From Streptomyces novaecaesareae (GTDB lineage Bacteria > Actinomycetota > Actinomycetes > Streptomycetales > Streptomycetaceae), in contig NZ_JNWQ01000150.1 in the NCBI RefSeq assembly GCF_000716875.1, forward strand, positions 1-7,188: a stretch of 7,188 bases of DNA, in the 5' to 3' direction. Below are positions 1 through 5,771 of this stretch, piece by piece. The notes below the pieces were generated by a model, which had not been told where the DNA came from, searched no databases, and saw only the letters and a list, made by a program, of their open reading frames with translations. Numbering within the stretch: the stretch's first letter is position 1; each line of letters begins with the position of its first letter. The translations under genes were made by a program, and so were the position numbers.

Positions 1-4
1 CGGT

Positions 5-33
5 GGGGCGGGGTGAGTGGGCCACCCCGCCCC
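5..33. terminator. Perfect GC hairpin, probable bidirectional terminator
   Basis: An 11-bp perfect inverted repeat, GGGGCGGGGTG (5-15) and CACCCCGCCCC (23-33), encloses a 7-base loop. It begins 30 bases beyond the stop codon of the minus-strand helix-turn-helix gene, where a rho-independent terminator would be expected. There is no U-tract on either side, which is usual for Streptomyces terminators. Because the stem is symmetric it could also stop transcription entering from the left, from a gene outside the window. Nothing else is visible in 1-63. Confidence 0.7.
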
Positions 34-63
34 GGATGGCCGGTGGTGCGTGCGGTGGTGCGG

Positions 64-732
64 TCAGCCGCGCAACTGGCTGCGCTCGATGGGGGTGCGC
101 TCGATGGGGGTGCGCTCGATGGGGGTGCGCTCGATGGGGGTGCGGTCCATGGCGGGGCGGTCCATGGGGGTGCGCTCGATGGGGGTGCGGTCGAGCGCGG
201 CGCGGTCGAGGGTGCTGCGCTCCAGGCTGCTGCGGTCCAGGCCGCCCTGGCGGGCGGCGGGGACGGTCGTGGCCAGGCCGCCGGTCGGGGCCAGGCCACC
301 GGTCGGCACGGCGGGCAGGTCCTCGGAGCGGTCCGGGCGGCTCGGGCCCGGGACGGCGCCGCTGGCGGCGAGGAGTTCGCTGGTCGGGCGGCGCATGCCG
401 TAGCGGCGGTGCACGGCCTGCTTGGTGACCCCGAGGGCGGAGCCCACCGAGTCCCAGGAGAAGCCCAGCGCGCGGTCGAACTCGACCGCCGCCGCCACCA
501 GGGTCTCCACGCTCTCCCGCAACTCCTGTGCCAGGCGCACGGTCGGTGCCGGAGCCCGCCCGTACACCACGAAGCCGGCCGAGGTGCTGGGGCGCCGCGG
601 TCGGTAGACGTTGCCCAACTGGGCGGTGAGCGTCCGCAGCGCGTCGACCTGGCGCCTCACCCGCTCGATGTCCCGCACCAGCAGGTGCAGGCTCGCCCGC
701 GCCCGGGCGTCGTGGTTGATCTGCTCGGCCAT
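64..732 (-). CDS. Helix-turn-helix DNA-binding protein with C-terminal pentad repeat
   Basis: The protein has 222 residues. Residues about 10-40 ([20 protein letters not shown]) look helical and charged. Residues 72-112 form the recognisable part, ending in a helix-turn-helix of the form [20 protein letters not shown] (93-112): a first helix, a Gly turn, and a recognition helix TKQAVHRR. This suggests DNA binding, as in many small actinomycete regulators, but the exact family is not recognised. Residues 113-164 are a Pro/Gly/Ala-rich linker. Residues 165-219 are eleven consecutive five-residue units of consensus [LIM][DE]R[TSA][PAST], ending [23 protein letters not shown]. The ATG at 732 is preceded on the minus strand by GGAAGGTGG about 10-13 bases upstream. 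The gene is divergent from def and shares a 290-bp upstream region with it. Target and role are unknown. It could be a local regulator or a nucleoid-type protein. Confidence 0.8.
   Translation of the reverse strand: MAEQINHDARARASLHLLVRDIERVRRQVDALRTLTAQLGNVYRPRRPSTSAGFVVYGRAPAPTVRLAQELRESVETLVAAAVEFDRALGFSWDSVGSALGVTKQAVHRRYGMRRPTSELLAASGAVPGPSRPDRSEDLPAVPTGGLAPTGGLATTVPAARQGGLDRSSLERSTLDRAALDRTPIERTPMDRPAMDRTPIERTPIERTPIERTPIERSQLRG
81..245. repeat. 15-bp tandem repeat inside the HTH gene (11 units)
   Basis: There are eleven 15-bp units with consensus TGCGCTCGATGGGGG on the plus strand. Units at 81-95, 96-110, 111-125, 126-140 and 171-185 are identical. Those at 141-170 and 186-245 are diverged (for example TGCGGTCCATGGCGG, TGCGGTCGAGCGCGG). 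Because 15 is a multiple of three, the array stays in frame and encodes five-residue units of the form IERTP on the minus strand. The identical block lies at the 3' end of the gene and the diverged units lie nearer its middle, which fits recent slipped-strand expansion of the last copies. Confidence 0.95.
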
Positions 733-798
733 GGCCTACGTGCCACCTTCCGTACGGTTCAGCTCGGCCGGGGCGCGGTGTCCCGTGCGCCCGGCCCC

Positions 799-816
799 GG
801 TCAATCTCTCTTGACC
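799..816. promoter_or_regulatory. Inverted repeat of two outward-facing TTGACC boxes
   Basis: GGTCAA (799-804), a 6-base spacer TCTCTC, and TTGACC (811-816) form a perfect inverted repeat in the divergent region between the HTH gene and def. Each arm equals a sigma-70-type -35 box (TTGACN) facing outward, one toward each gene. On the plus strand a 17-base spacer leads to CGGGGT (834-839), only a partial match to the Streptomyces TAGGGT-like -10. On the minus strand no good -10 is visible at the normal distance. The site may therefore be paired -35 elements, an operator, or both. Confidence 0.4.
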
Positions 817-874
817 AACGCCGAAGCGGGGGCCGGGGTAACGCGGCTCGTCGGACTCGGGATATGTCAGAGGG

Positions 875-892
875 CCCCGGGCCGGCCCGGGG
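875..892. repeat. 18-bp perfect GC palindrome upstream of def
   Basis: CCCCGGGCCGGCCCGGGG at 875-892 is fully self-complementary and could fold into a 7-bp stem with a CCGG loop. It lies about 130 bases before the def start, in the untranslated region if transcription starts near the TTGACC box. It could be an operator or leader hairpin. In DNA this GC-rich such palindromes also occur by chance, so function is not claimed. Confidence 0.5.
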
Positions 893-946
893 GCACGGTC
901 CGCGGGCATGCTCCGAGGGCATGGGGGGCGGGGTCGGCGCGTTGCA

Positions 947-952
947 TAGACT
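947..952 (+). promoter_or_regulatory. Possible -10 element for def
   Basis: TAGACT within TTGCATAGACTTGG fits the TANNNT form of a Streptomyces vegetative -10 and lies 70 bases before the def start, in one of the few less GC-rich patches of this region. No good -35 is visible 16-19 bases upstream, so this is a weak call. Confidence 0.25.
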
Positions 953-1022
953 TGGCCGGAACAGCCGTTGCCCGCAGCTCCGCACGACTCACGACACCTC
1001 GACGGACAGGAACCCGTAGCCC

Positions 1023-1568
1023 GTGGCGATCCAGCCGATCCGTCTCTTCGGAGACCCCGTCCTGCGGGCCACCGCCCAGCCGGTGACCGTGTTCGACAAG
1101 GAACTGCGCAACCTGGTCCGCGATCTGACCGACACCATGACGGCCGCCCCCGGCGCCGGCCTGGCCGCGCCCCAACTCGGCGTCTCCCTGCGGGTGTTCA
1201 CGTACCACGTGGACGGCGTCACCGGGCACCTGATCAACCCGGACCTGTCGCTGAGCGAGGAGGAGCAGGAGGGCCCCGAGGGCTGCCTCTCGCTGCCCGG
1301 CCTGCGCTACGACACCAAGCGCGCGTACGGCGTGGTCGCCAAGGGCTTCAACATGTACGGCGATCCGGTGACCCTGGAGGGCACCCAGCTGCTCGCCCGG
1401 TGCATCCAGCACGAGACCGACCACCTGGACGGCATCATCTTCATCGACCGGCTCGACCGCGAGCAGCGCAAGGCCGCGCTGAAGGCGATCCGGGAGGCGG
1501 ACTGGGGCGGCGGGCCCGCGCCGGTCGTCAAGGTCTCGCCGCACAGCACCTTCGGCGCTGCGCGCTGA
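1023..1568 (+). CDS. def: Peptide deformylase
   Basis: Def removes the formyl group from the N-terminal formyl-methionine of new proteins as they leave the ribosome. It is a cytoplasmic metalloenzyme, usually using Fe2+. The 181-residue protein has all three family motifs in order: motif I GAGLAAPQ (44-51), motif II EGCLS (86-90, with metal ligand C88), and motif III HETDH (130-134, with metal ligands H130 and H134 and catalytic E131). Length is normal for a bacterial type I enzyme. The chosen start is GTG at 1023 ([15 protein letters not shown]), where homology to the family N-terminus begins. AGGA at about 1007-1010 is a modest ribosome site. fmt follows after 43 bases on the same strand, so the two opposite steps of the formyl-methionine cycle are probably co-transcribed. 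Streptomycetes often carry several def paralogues, and the sequence does not show which this is. Confidence 0.97.
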   Translation: MAIQPIRLFGDPVLRATAQPVTVFDKELRNLVRDLTDTMTAAPGAGLAAPQLGVSLRVFTYHVDGVTGHLINPDLSLSEEEQEGPEGCLSLPGLRYDTKRAYGVVAKGFNMYGDPVTLEGTQLLARCIQHETDHLDGIIFIDRLDREQRKAALKAIREADWGGGPAPVVKVSPHSTFGAAR

Positions 1569-1598
1569 TTTCCGTCGGCTTCCTGAACTCCCTTTTGC

Positions 1599-1605
1599 AG
1601 AAAGG
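1599..1605 (+). promoter_or_regulatory. Ribosome binding site that decides the fmt start
   Basis: AGAAAGG lies 6 bases before the ATG at 1612 and only 3 before the in-frame TTG at 1609, so ATG is preferred. AAAGG (1601-1605) can pair with CCTTT (1591-1595) across a 5-base loop, so a small hairpin could partly mask the site. Confidence 0.6.
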
Positions 1606-1611
1606 CACTTG

Positions 1612-2550
1612 ATGCGTCTCGTCTTCGCCGGCACCCCCGAGGTCGCCGTTCCCGCCCTGGACGCCCTGCTCGCCTCCGACCGGCACGAGGTCGTCGCGGT
1701 GGTCACCCGCCCCGACGCCCCCGCCGGACGCGGCCGCAAGCTGGTCGCCAGCCCCGTCGCGCAGCGCGCCGAGGAGGCCGGGATCGAGGTCCTCAAGCCG
1801 GCGAAGCCCAGCGACCCGGAGTTCGTCGCGCGGCTCACCGAACTCGCCCCCGACTGCTGCCCGGTGGTCGCCTACGGCGCGCTGCTGCGCCCCGGCACCC
1901 TGGAGATCCCCGAGCACGGCTGGGTCAACCTGCACTTCTCGCTGCTGCCCGCCTGGCGCGGCGCGGCCCCGGTCCAGCACGCGGTGCTGGCCGGCGACGA
2001 GGTCACCGGTGCGTCCACCTTCCTGATCGAGCAGGGCCTGGACTCCGGCCCGGTCTACGGCGTGATCACCGAGGAGGTCCGCCCGACCGACACCAGCGGC
2101 GAGCTGCTCACCCGGCTCTCCGTCTCCGGTGCGCGGCTTCTCGCGGCCACCATGGACGGCATCGCGGACGGCTCCCTGCACGCGGTGCCGCAGCCCGCCG
2201 AGGGCATCACGCTCGCGCCGAAGATCAGCGTCGAGGACGCCCGGATCGACTGGAACCACCCTGCGCTGCGGGTCGACCGCGTGGTGCGCGGCTGCGCGCC
2301 GGCGCCGGGGGCGTGGACCGAGTTCCGGGGCGAGCGGCTGAAGGTCACCGGGCCGGTGAAGCTGCTGGCGGACTCGGCCGAACTGGCGCCCGGCGAGGTC
2401 GCGATGGTCGGCAAGAACAGCGTGCGGGTCGGGACGGGCAGCCACGACATCGAGCTGGGGGAGGTCCGTCCGCAGGGCAAGAAGGAGATGCGGGCCGCGG
2501 ACTGGGCCCGGGGCGCCCGGCTTGCGGCGGGGGAGCGGTTCGGGGCGTGA
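1612..2550 (+). CDS. fmt: Methionyl-tRNA formyltransferase
   Basis: Fmt transfers the formyl group of 10-formyl-tetrahydrofolate to Met on initiator tRNA in the cytoplasm, the step that def later reverses on the protein. The 312-residue protein begins [20 protein letters not shown], the usual N-terminus. The catalytic domain (about 1-200) contains [16 protein letters not shown] with N106, H108 and SLLP (110-113), followed by GLDSG with D144. These correspond to the N/H/D catalytic triad of the family. [13 protein letters not shown] (32-44) is the conserved basic loop that contacts the tRNA acceptor stem. The C-terminal domain (about 205-312) carries the expected IDWNHPA and [11 protein letters not shown] segments and a late [16 protein letters not shown]. 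Length is typical and no key residue is missing. ATG 1612 is chosen over TTG 1609 because of the AGAAAGG spacing. It lies 43 bases after def, probably in one operon. Confidence 0.97.
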   Translation: MRLVFAGTPEVAVPALDALLASDRHEVVAVVTRPDAPAGRGRKLVASPVAQRAEEAGIEVLKPAKPSDPEFVARLTELAPDCCPVVAYGALLRPGTLEIPEHGWVNLHFSLLPAWRGAAPVQHAVLAGDEVTGASTFLIEQGLDSGPVYGVITEEVRPTDTSGELLTRLSVSGARLLAATMDGIADGSLHAVPQPAEGITLAPKISVEDARIDWNHPALRVDRVVRGCAPAPGAWTEFRGERLKVTGPVKLLADSAELAPGEVAMVGKNSVRVGTGSHDIELGEVRPQGKKEMRAADWARGARLAAGERFGA

Positions 2551-2559
2551 GCTGAGCGC

Positions 2560-2644
2560 TCGGCGCGCGGGCTGGGCGTTCGGGGCGGTTCTGTTCGTCG
2601 CGTGGGCTGGGCGTTCGGGGCGGTTCTGTTCGGCGCGCGGGCTG
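2560..2644. repeat. 35-bp tandem repeat between fmt and the exported-protein gene
   Basis: Two full 35-bp units (2560-2594 and 2595-2629) differ at two positions, and the first 15 bases of a third unit (TCGGCGCGCGGGCTG) follow at 2630-2644. The stretch GGGCTGGGCGTTCGGGGCGG plus nine more bases is identical at 2569-2597 and 2604-2632. The array starts 10 bases after the fmt stop and fills more than half of the 153-bp gap. No terminator hairpin is seen in it. It is probably a slipped-strand duplication. Confidence 0.9.
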
Positions 2645-2687
2645 CTGGGGGTGGGCCTACCTTGGTCCGAGTGGGGGATTCCTCACC

Positions 2688-2694
2688 AGGAAGG
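2688..2694 (+). promoter_or_regulatory. Ribosome binding site of the exported-protein gene
   Basis: AGGAAGG ends 9 bases before the ATG at 2704. It selects this start over in-frame codons further upstream (for example 2602), which would add residues before the signal peptide. Confidence 0.75.
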
Positions 2695-2703
2695 CTGATC
2701 CCA

Positions 2704-3078
2704 ATGGCCCGACTCACCTGGACGAGCCCGCGAACCTGGACGAGCCCGCGTACCTGGACCGCCGTGGCCGGTGCACTGCTGGTGACCGCGACCTTCGGGC
2801 TGGCGACCGCTCCTCCGGCCGGCGCCTCGACCACCACGGTGGTCGCCGGCACGCCGGCCGCCTCGGGCACGGTCTCCTCCGCCACCTGCCCGGCGAACAC
2901 CCTCCTGATCGCGGGAGGCTTCGATCTGGGGAACGTCACGGCGGATCCCTCCACCGGTGCGCCGCCGTCGGTGCTGGTGACGCTGAACGGCCCCTCGGCC
3001 GACCAGAGCAACACCTGGAACGCCGCCGCCGTGGGCGTCAACGGAACCCAGGCACTCGCCCTCTGCCAGACGAGCTGA
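2704..3078 (+). CDS. Small exported protein, function unknown
   Basis: This 124-residue protein has a Sec-type signal peptide: basic residues near the N-terminus (R3, R10, R16), a hydrophobic stretch (about 19-36, TAVAGALLVTATFGLA), and a likely cleavage after AGA at about residue 41 (PPAGA|STTT). The mature part is about 83 residues, rich in Ala, Thr, Val and Gly. It has exactly two cysteines, C62 and C121, which could form one disulphide outside the cell. The segment SATCPANTLLIAGGFDLG (59-76) matches the CPAGT-hydrophobic-GGG style often seen in small secreted actinomycete proteins, but I do not recognise a named family. The n-region contains a duplicated TWTSPR motif from an 18-bp DNA repeat. 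A strong hairpin ends the gene 12 bases after its stop. Its place between fmt and rsmB suggests an inserted gene rather than a translation role. Confidence 0.8.
   Translation: MARLTWTSPRTWTSPRTWTAVAGALLVTATFGLATAPPAGASTTTVVAGTPAASGTVSSATCPANTLLIAGGFDLGNVTADPSTGAPPSVLVTLNGPSADQSNTWNAAAVGVNGTQALALCQTS
2716..2759 (+). repeat. 18-bp tandem repeat in the signal-peptide n-region
   Basis: ACCTGGACGAGCCCGCG plus one variable base occurs at 2716-2733 and 2734-2751, followed by a partial third copy, ACCTGGAC, at 2752-2759. In frame it encodes TWTSPR TWTSPR TWT (residues 5-19), lengthening the n-region of the signal peptide by whole repeats. Confidence 0.9.
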
Positions 3079-3089
3079 CCAGCCGTCAC

Positions 3090-3115
3090 GGAGCCCCCTC
3101 CCGTGAGGGGGCTCC
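3090..3115 (+). terminator. Terminator hairpin after the exported-protein gene
   Basis: GGAGCCCCCTC (3090-3100) and GAGGGGGCTCC (3105-3115) form a perfect 11-bp stem with a CCGT loop, 12 bases beyond the stop codon at 3078. There is no U-tract, which is common in high-GC actinomycetes. It separates the upstream genes from rsmB, which must then have its own promoter in 3116-3213. Confidence 0.85.
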
Positions 3116-3172
3116 ACCCCGGGGATGCGGGGCGGAGGAGGCTTCGGGTGGTACCTCCCGCAGGGGATATCG

Positions 3173-3200
3173 TTGAGGTCGATAACCACCGCAGCACATT
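3173..3200 (+). promoter_or_regulatory. Candidate rsmB promoter
   Basis: TTGAGG (3173-3178) and CACATT (3195-3200), 16 bases apart, are the best -35/-10 pair in the region between the terminator and rsmB, which is less GC-rich than its surroundings (GATATCGTTGAGGTCGATAA). The -10 match is poor. A start about 7 bases downstream would leave a very short leader before the ATG at 3214. Confidence 0.3.
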
Positions 3201-3213
3201 GAGGCACACAGGT

Positions 3214-4659
3214 ATGAGCACGCCCAGCAGCACCCCCGGCGCCAAGCGCGCACCCCGCCCGCACCGCCGTCCGAAGAAGGACCCGGCCCGGATCGTCGCG
3301 TTCCGCGCGCTGCGCGCCGTCGACGAGCGCGACGCGTACGCCAACCTGATCCTGCCCTCGCTCCTGCGCGAAGCCGAGCAGAAGGGCATGGACCGGCGCG
3401 ACGCCGCCCTGGCCACCGAACTCGTCTACGGCACCCTGCGCCTGCAGGGCACCTACGACGCGATCATCGCGGCCTGCATCGACCGGCCGCTCGGCAAGGT
3501 CGACCCGCCGGTCCTGGACGTGCTCTCGCTCGGCGCCCACCAGCTGCTCACCACCCGGATCCCCAGCCACGCCGCCGTCTCGGCGACCGTCGAACTCGCC
3601 CGGGTGGTGCTCGGCGACGGCAAGGCGAAGTTCGTCAACGCCGTGCTGCGCCGGATCAGCGCCCACGACCTGGACACCTGGATCGAGCAGGTCGCCCCGC
3701 CGTACGACCAGGACGCCGAGGACCACCTGGCGGTCGTCCACTCGCACCCGCGCTGGGTGGTCTCCGCGCTCTGGGACTCGCTCGGCCGCTGGCAGCCGGA
3801 CGCCTCCGGGCGCGGCGCCGTGGAGGAACTGCTGCGGGCCGACAACGAGCGGCCCGAGGTCACCCTGGTCGCCCGCCCCGGCCGGGCCACCGTCGGCGAG
3901 CTGGCCGACGCGCTGCCCGAGGCCGAGCCGGGGCGCTGGTCCCCGTTCGCGCTGCGCCTCGCCGAGGGCGGCGACCCGGGCTCGATCGACGCGGTCCGGG
4001 AGAACCGGGCGGGCGTGCAGGACGAAGGCAGCCAGCTGGTCGCGCTGGCGCTGGCCTCGGCGCCCGTGGACGGCCCCGACCGGCTCTGGCTGGACGGCTG
4101 CGCCGGCCCCGGCGGCAAGGCCGCGCTGCTCGGCGCGCTGGCCGCCGAGCGCGGGGCGGCGCTCGTCGCGAGCGAGAAGCAGCCGCACCGGGCCCGGCTG
4201 GTGGCACGGGCGCTGGAGGGCAACCCCGGCCCGTACACGGTGATCGCGGCGGACGGAACGCGCCCGGCCTGGCGGGCCGGCGGCTTCGACCGGGTGCTGG
4301 TCGACGTGCCCTGCTCCGGACTGGGCGCGCTGCGCCGTCGTCCGGAGGCGCGCTGGCGGCGGCGCCCGGCGGACGTCGCGGCCTTCGGGCCGCTCCAGCG
4401 GGACCTGCTGCGCTCGGCGATCGAAGCCACCCGGATCGGCGGCGTGGTCGGCTACGCGACCTGCTCGCCGCACCTGGCGGAGACCCGGGCCGTCGTGGAT
4501 GACGTGCTGCGGGACGAGGGCGGCCGGGTCGAGTGGATCGACGCGCGCCCGCTGCTGCCCGGCGTCCCGGCGCTCGGGGACGGCCCGGACGTGCAGCTGT
4601 GGCCGCACCTGCACGGGACGGACGCGATGTACCTCGCGCTGCTGCGGCGGACGGCCTGA
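3214..4659 (+). CDS. rsmB: 16S rRNA m5C967-type methyltransferase (RsmB/Sun/Fmu)
   Basis: RsmB methylates C5 of a cytosine in 16S rRNA (C967 in E. coli numbering) using S-adenosylmethionine. The 481-residue protein opens with a basic Pro-rich tail (1-22, APRPHRRPKK), then a NusB-like RNA-binding domain (about 24-165, from DPARIVAFRALRAVDERDAYANLILP to AVLRRI), then a class I methyltransferase domain. DGCAGPGGK (294-302) is SAM motif I. DVPCSGLGALRRRPEARWRR holds motif IV Cys C367, and YATCS holds motif VI Cys C417. The paired cysteines define the m5C RNA methyltransferase family: by analogy with E. coli, C417 attacks the base and C367 helps release the product. The start at ATG 3214 has GAGG 9 bases upstream. 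An in-frame reading upstream to 3103 would run through the terminator stem, so it is rejected. In many actinomycetes fmt and rsmB are adjacent; here a secreted-protein gene lies between them. Confidence 0.95.
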   Translation: MSTPSSTPGAKRAPRPHRRPKKDPARIVAFRALRAVDERDAYANLILPSLLREAEQKGMDRRDAALATELVYGTLRLQGTYDAIIAACIDRPLGKVDPPVLDVLSLGAHQLLTTRIPSHAAVSATVELARVVLGDGKAKFVNAVLRRISAHDLDTWIEQVAPPYDQDAEDHLAVVHSHPRWVVSALWDSLGRWQPDASGRGAVEELLRADNERPEVTLVARPGRATVGELADALPEAEPGRWSPFALRLAEGGDPGSIDAVRENRAGVQDEGSQLVALALASAPVDGPDRLWLDGCAGPGGKAALLGALAAERGAALVASEKQPHRARLVARALEGNPGPYTVIAADGTRPAWRAGGFDRVLVDVPCSGLGALRRRPEARWRRRPADVAAFGPLQRDLLRSAIEATRIGGVVGYATCSPHLAETRAVVDDVLRDEGGRVEWIDARPLLPGVPALGDGPDVQLWPHLHGTDAMYLALLRRTA

Positions 4660-4694
4660 CCGGAAGCGGTCGTTCGCGCCTTCGGCGGTGACGC

Positions 4695-4725
4695 TTGCAC
4701 CTCCCGTAGGGGGAGGCGGCAGGGT
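4695..4725 (+). promoter_or_regulatory. MerR-type promoter/operator with 19-bp spacer
   Basis: The -35 TTGCAC (4695-4700) and the -10 CAGGGT (4720-4725) are separated by 19 bases, the unusually long spacer on which MerR-family activators act. A dyad, CCTCCC (4700-4705) and GGGAGG (4711-4716) around GTAGG, lies between the boxes. From memory, the Streptomyces tipA promoter has the same TTGCACCTC start, 19-bp spacer and dyad placement. The site lies immediately before the MerR gene itself, so autoregulation is the natural reading. With a normal -10 to +1 distance, transcription would begin at about 4731-4733, on or beside the ATG. Confidence 0.75.
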
Positions 4726-4732
4726 GGTGGCC

Positions 4733-5722
4733 ATGAACGGCGACGCGACGTACACCATCGGTGAGCTGGCCCGGCGGACGGGGCTGACGGTCAAGACCGT
4801 CCGCTTCTACTCGGACCAGGGGATCGTGTCGCCGGCCGGCCGCAACCCGGTCGGCCACCGACGGTACGGCGCGGACGCCGTCGCCCGCCTGGAACTGGTC
4901 CGCACCCTGCGGGAACTCGGGCTCGGACTGCCCGCGATCCGGGGAGTGCTGGAGCGCGAACTCGCGCTGCCCGCCGTCGCGGCGGCGCACGCCGAGGCGC
5001 TGGACGTGCAGATCCGGGTGCTGCGGCTGCGGCGGGCCGTGCTGGGGGCGGTGGCCAGGCGCGGGTCGACACCTGAGGAGTTGACGTTCGTGCACCAGTT
5101 GGCCCGGCTGTCGGAGGACGAACGGGGGCGCCTGATCGGGGAGTTCCTGGCGGGAGTGTTCGGGGGGTTGGGGGTCGGGGGCGGTGTTGGTGTCGGGGGC
5201 GGCAGCTGCGGCGGTGGTGGTGGCCGGTTCGCGGCCGCGGCGCGCTCGTTGACGCCGGAGCTGCCGGAGGATCCGTCGGTCGAACAGGTCGAGGCGTGGG
5301 TGGAGTTGGCGCAGCTGGCGGGGGACGACGGGTTCCGGGCGCTGCTGCGCGGGCTCGCCGAGGCGGAGGCGGCGGAGGCGGTCGAGGCGGCGGGGGCCGG
5401 TGCGGGAGGGCTGCCGCATCCTGGACTGGGGGTGGCGGTACGGGAGTTGGCCGGGCCGGCGGTCGCGGCGGGGGTGGATCCGGGGTCGGAGGCGGCGGCG
5501 GTGGTCGTGGCGGAGCTGCTGGAGCGGTACGCGGGGATGGTGCCGGGAGGCGCCGACGGGGTGGTGCCGGCCCGGCTGGGGGAGAGGCTGGGGGAGAGGT
5601 TGGCCGGGATGGCGGATCCGCGGCGGGAGCGGTACCTGGAACTGCTGGCGGTCGTCAACGGTTGGGCCGCGCCGGAGAGTTGGGCGGCGGAGGTGGGCTG
5701 GGCGCTGCGCGCCGTGGCGTGA
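4733..5722 (+). CDS. MerR-family transcriptional regulator, Gly-rich linker
   Basis: The protein has 329 residues. The N-terminal MerR DNA-binding domain (6-77) is complete: TYTIGELARRTGLTVKTVRFYSDQGIV (helix-turn-helix, 6-32), a wing with GHRRYGADAV (41-50), and LELVRTLRELGLGLPAIRGVL (53-73). Residues about 80-110 form the expected dimerisation helix. The C-terminal part (173-329, LTPELPEDPSVEQVEAWVELAQL and YLELLAVVNGW) is of a kind often attached to actinomycete MerR proteins, and its ligand is unknown. The only cysteine, C159, sits in the linker, so metal sensing of the MerR/CueR kind is unlikely. Residues 144-164 are almost pure Gly (GGLGVGGGVGVGGG, then SCGGGGG) and 209-226 are Ala/Glu/Gly-rich, both likely low-complexity expansions. 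ATG 4733 is chosen, but in-frame GTG codons at 4724 and 4727 are possible because GGGGGAGG (4709-4716) stands 7-10 bases before them. Confidence 0.9.
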   Translation: MNGDATYTIGELARRTGLTVKTVRFYSDQGIVSPAGRNPVGHRRYGADAVARLELVRTLRELGLGLPAIRGVLERELALPAVAAAHAEALDVQIRVLRLRRAVLGAVARRGSTPEELTFVHQLARLSEDERGRLIGEFLAGVFGGLGVGGGVGVGGGSCGGGGGRFAAAARSLTPELPEDPSVEQVEAWVELAQLAGDDGFRALLRGLAEAEAAEAVEAAGAGAGGLPHPGLGVAVRELAGPAVAAGVDPGSEAAAVVVAELLERYAGMVPGGADGVVPARLGERLGERLAGMADPRRERYLELLAVVNGWAAPESWAAEVGWALRAVA

Positions 5723-5731
5723 GCCGGTTGC

Positions 5732-5766
5732 GGGGGCGCGGGGTCGCGGGGTTGCGGGGTTGCGGG
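5732..5766 (+). repeat. GCGGGGTT octamer repeat with G-quadruplex pattern
   Basis: The 8-base unit GCGGGGTY repeats at 5738-5745, 5746-5753 and 5754-5761, with a partial copy to 5766. With the preceding GGGGG (5732-5736), the stretch has four G-runs of at least four bases, separated by loops of 3, 4 and 4 bases, then a GGG. It begins 10 bases after the MerR stop, in the 49-bp gap between two convergent genes, and the G-rich strand is the MerR mRNA strand. No ordinary terminator hairpin is seen in this gap. Confidence 0.8.
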
Positions 5767-5771
5767 CCTGG

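Noticed and set aside
165..219. Canonical pentapeptide-repeat protein call for the HTH gene tail (residue positions)
   Set aside because: The five-residue period is present, but the residues around the hydrophobic position are [LIM][DE]R, not the A(D/N)[LF]XX pattern of that family.
81..245. CRISPR array or regulatory iterons for the 15-bp repeat
   Set aside because: The units are directly adjacent with no spacers, are a multiple of three, and sit inside a coding frame, so they are a coding tandem repeat.
13..1086. Plus-strand reading frame of 357 codons over the HTH gene
   Set aside because: It is Gly/Ala/Arg-biased and owes its length to the in-frame 15-bp repeat on the opposite strand. 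It has no recognisable domain and overlaps the HTH gene and the def start.
867..1838. Minus-strand reading frames opposite def and fmt
   Set aside because: They are antisense to two well-supported enzymes with complete motifs. Their composition is that expected of the opposite strand of high-GC genes.
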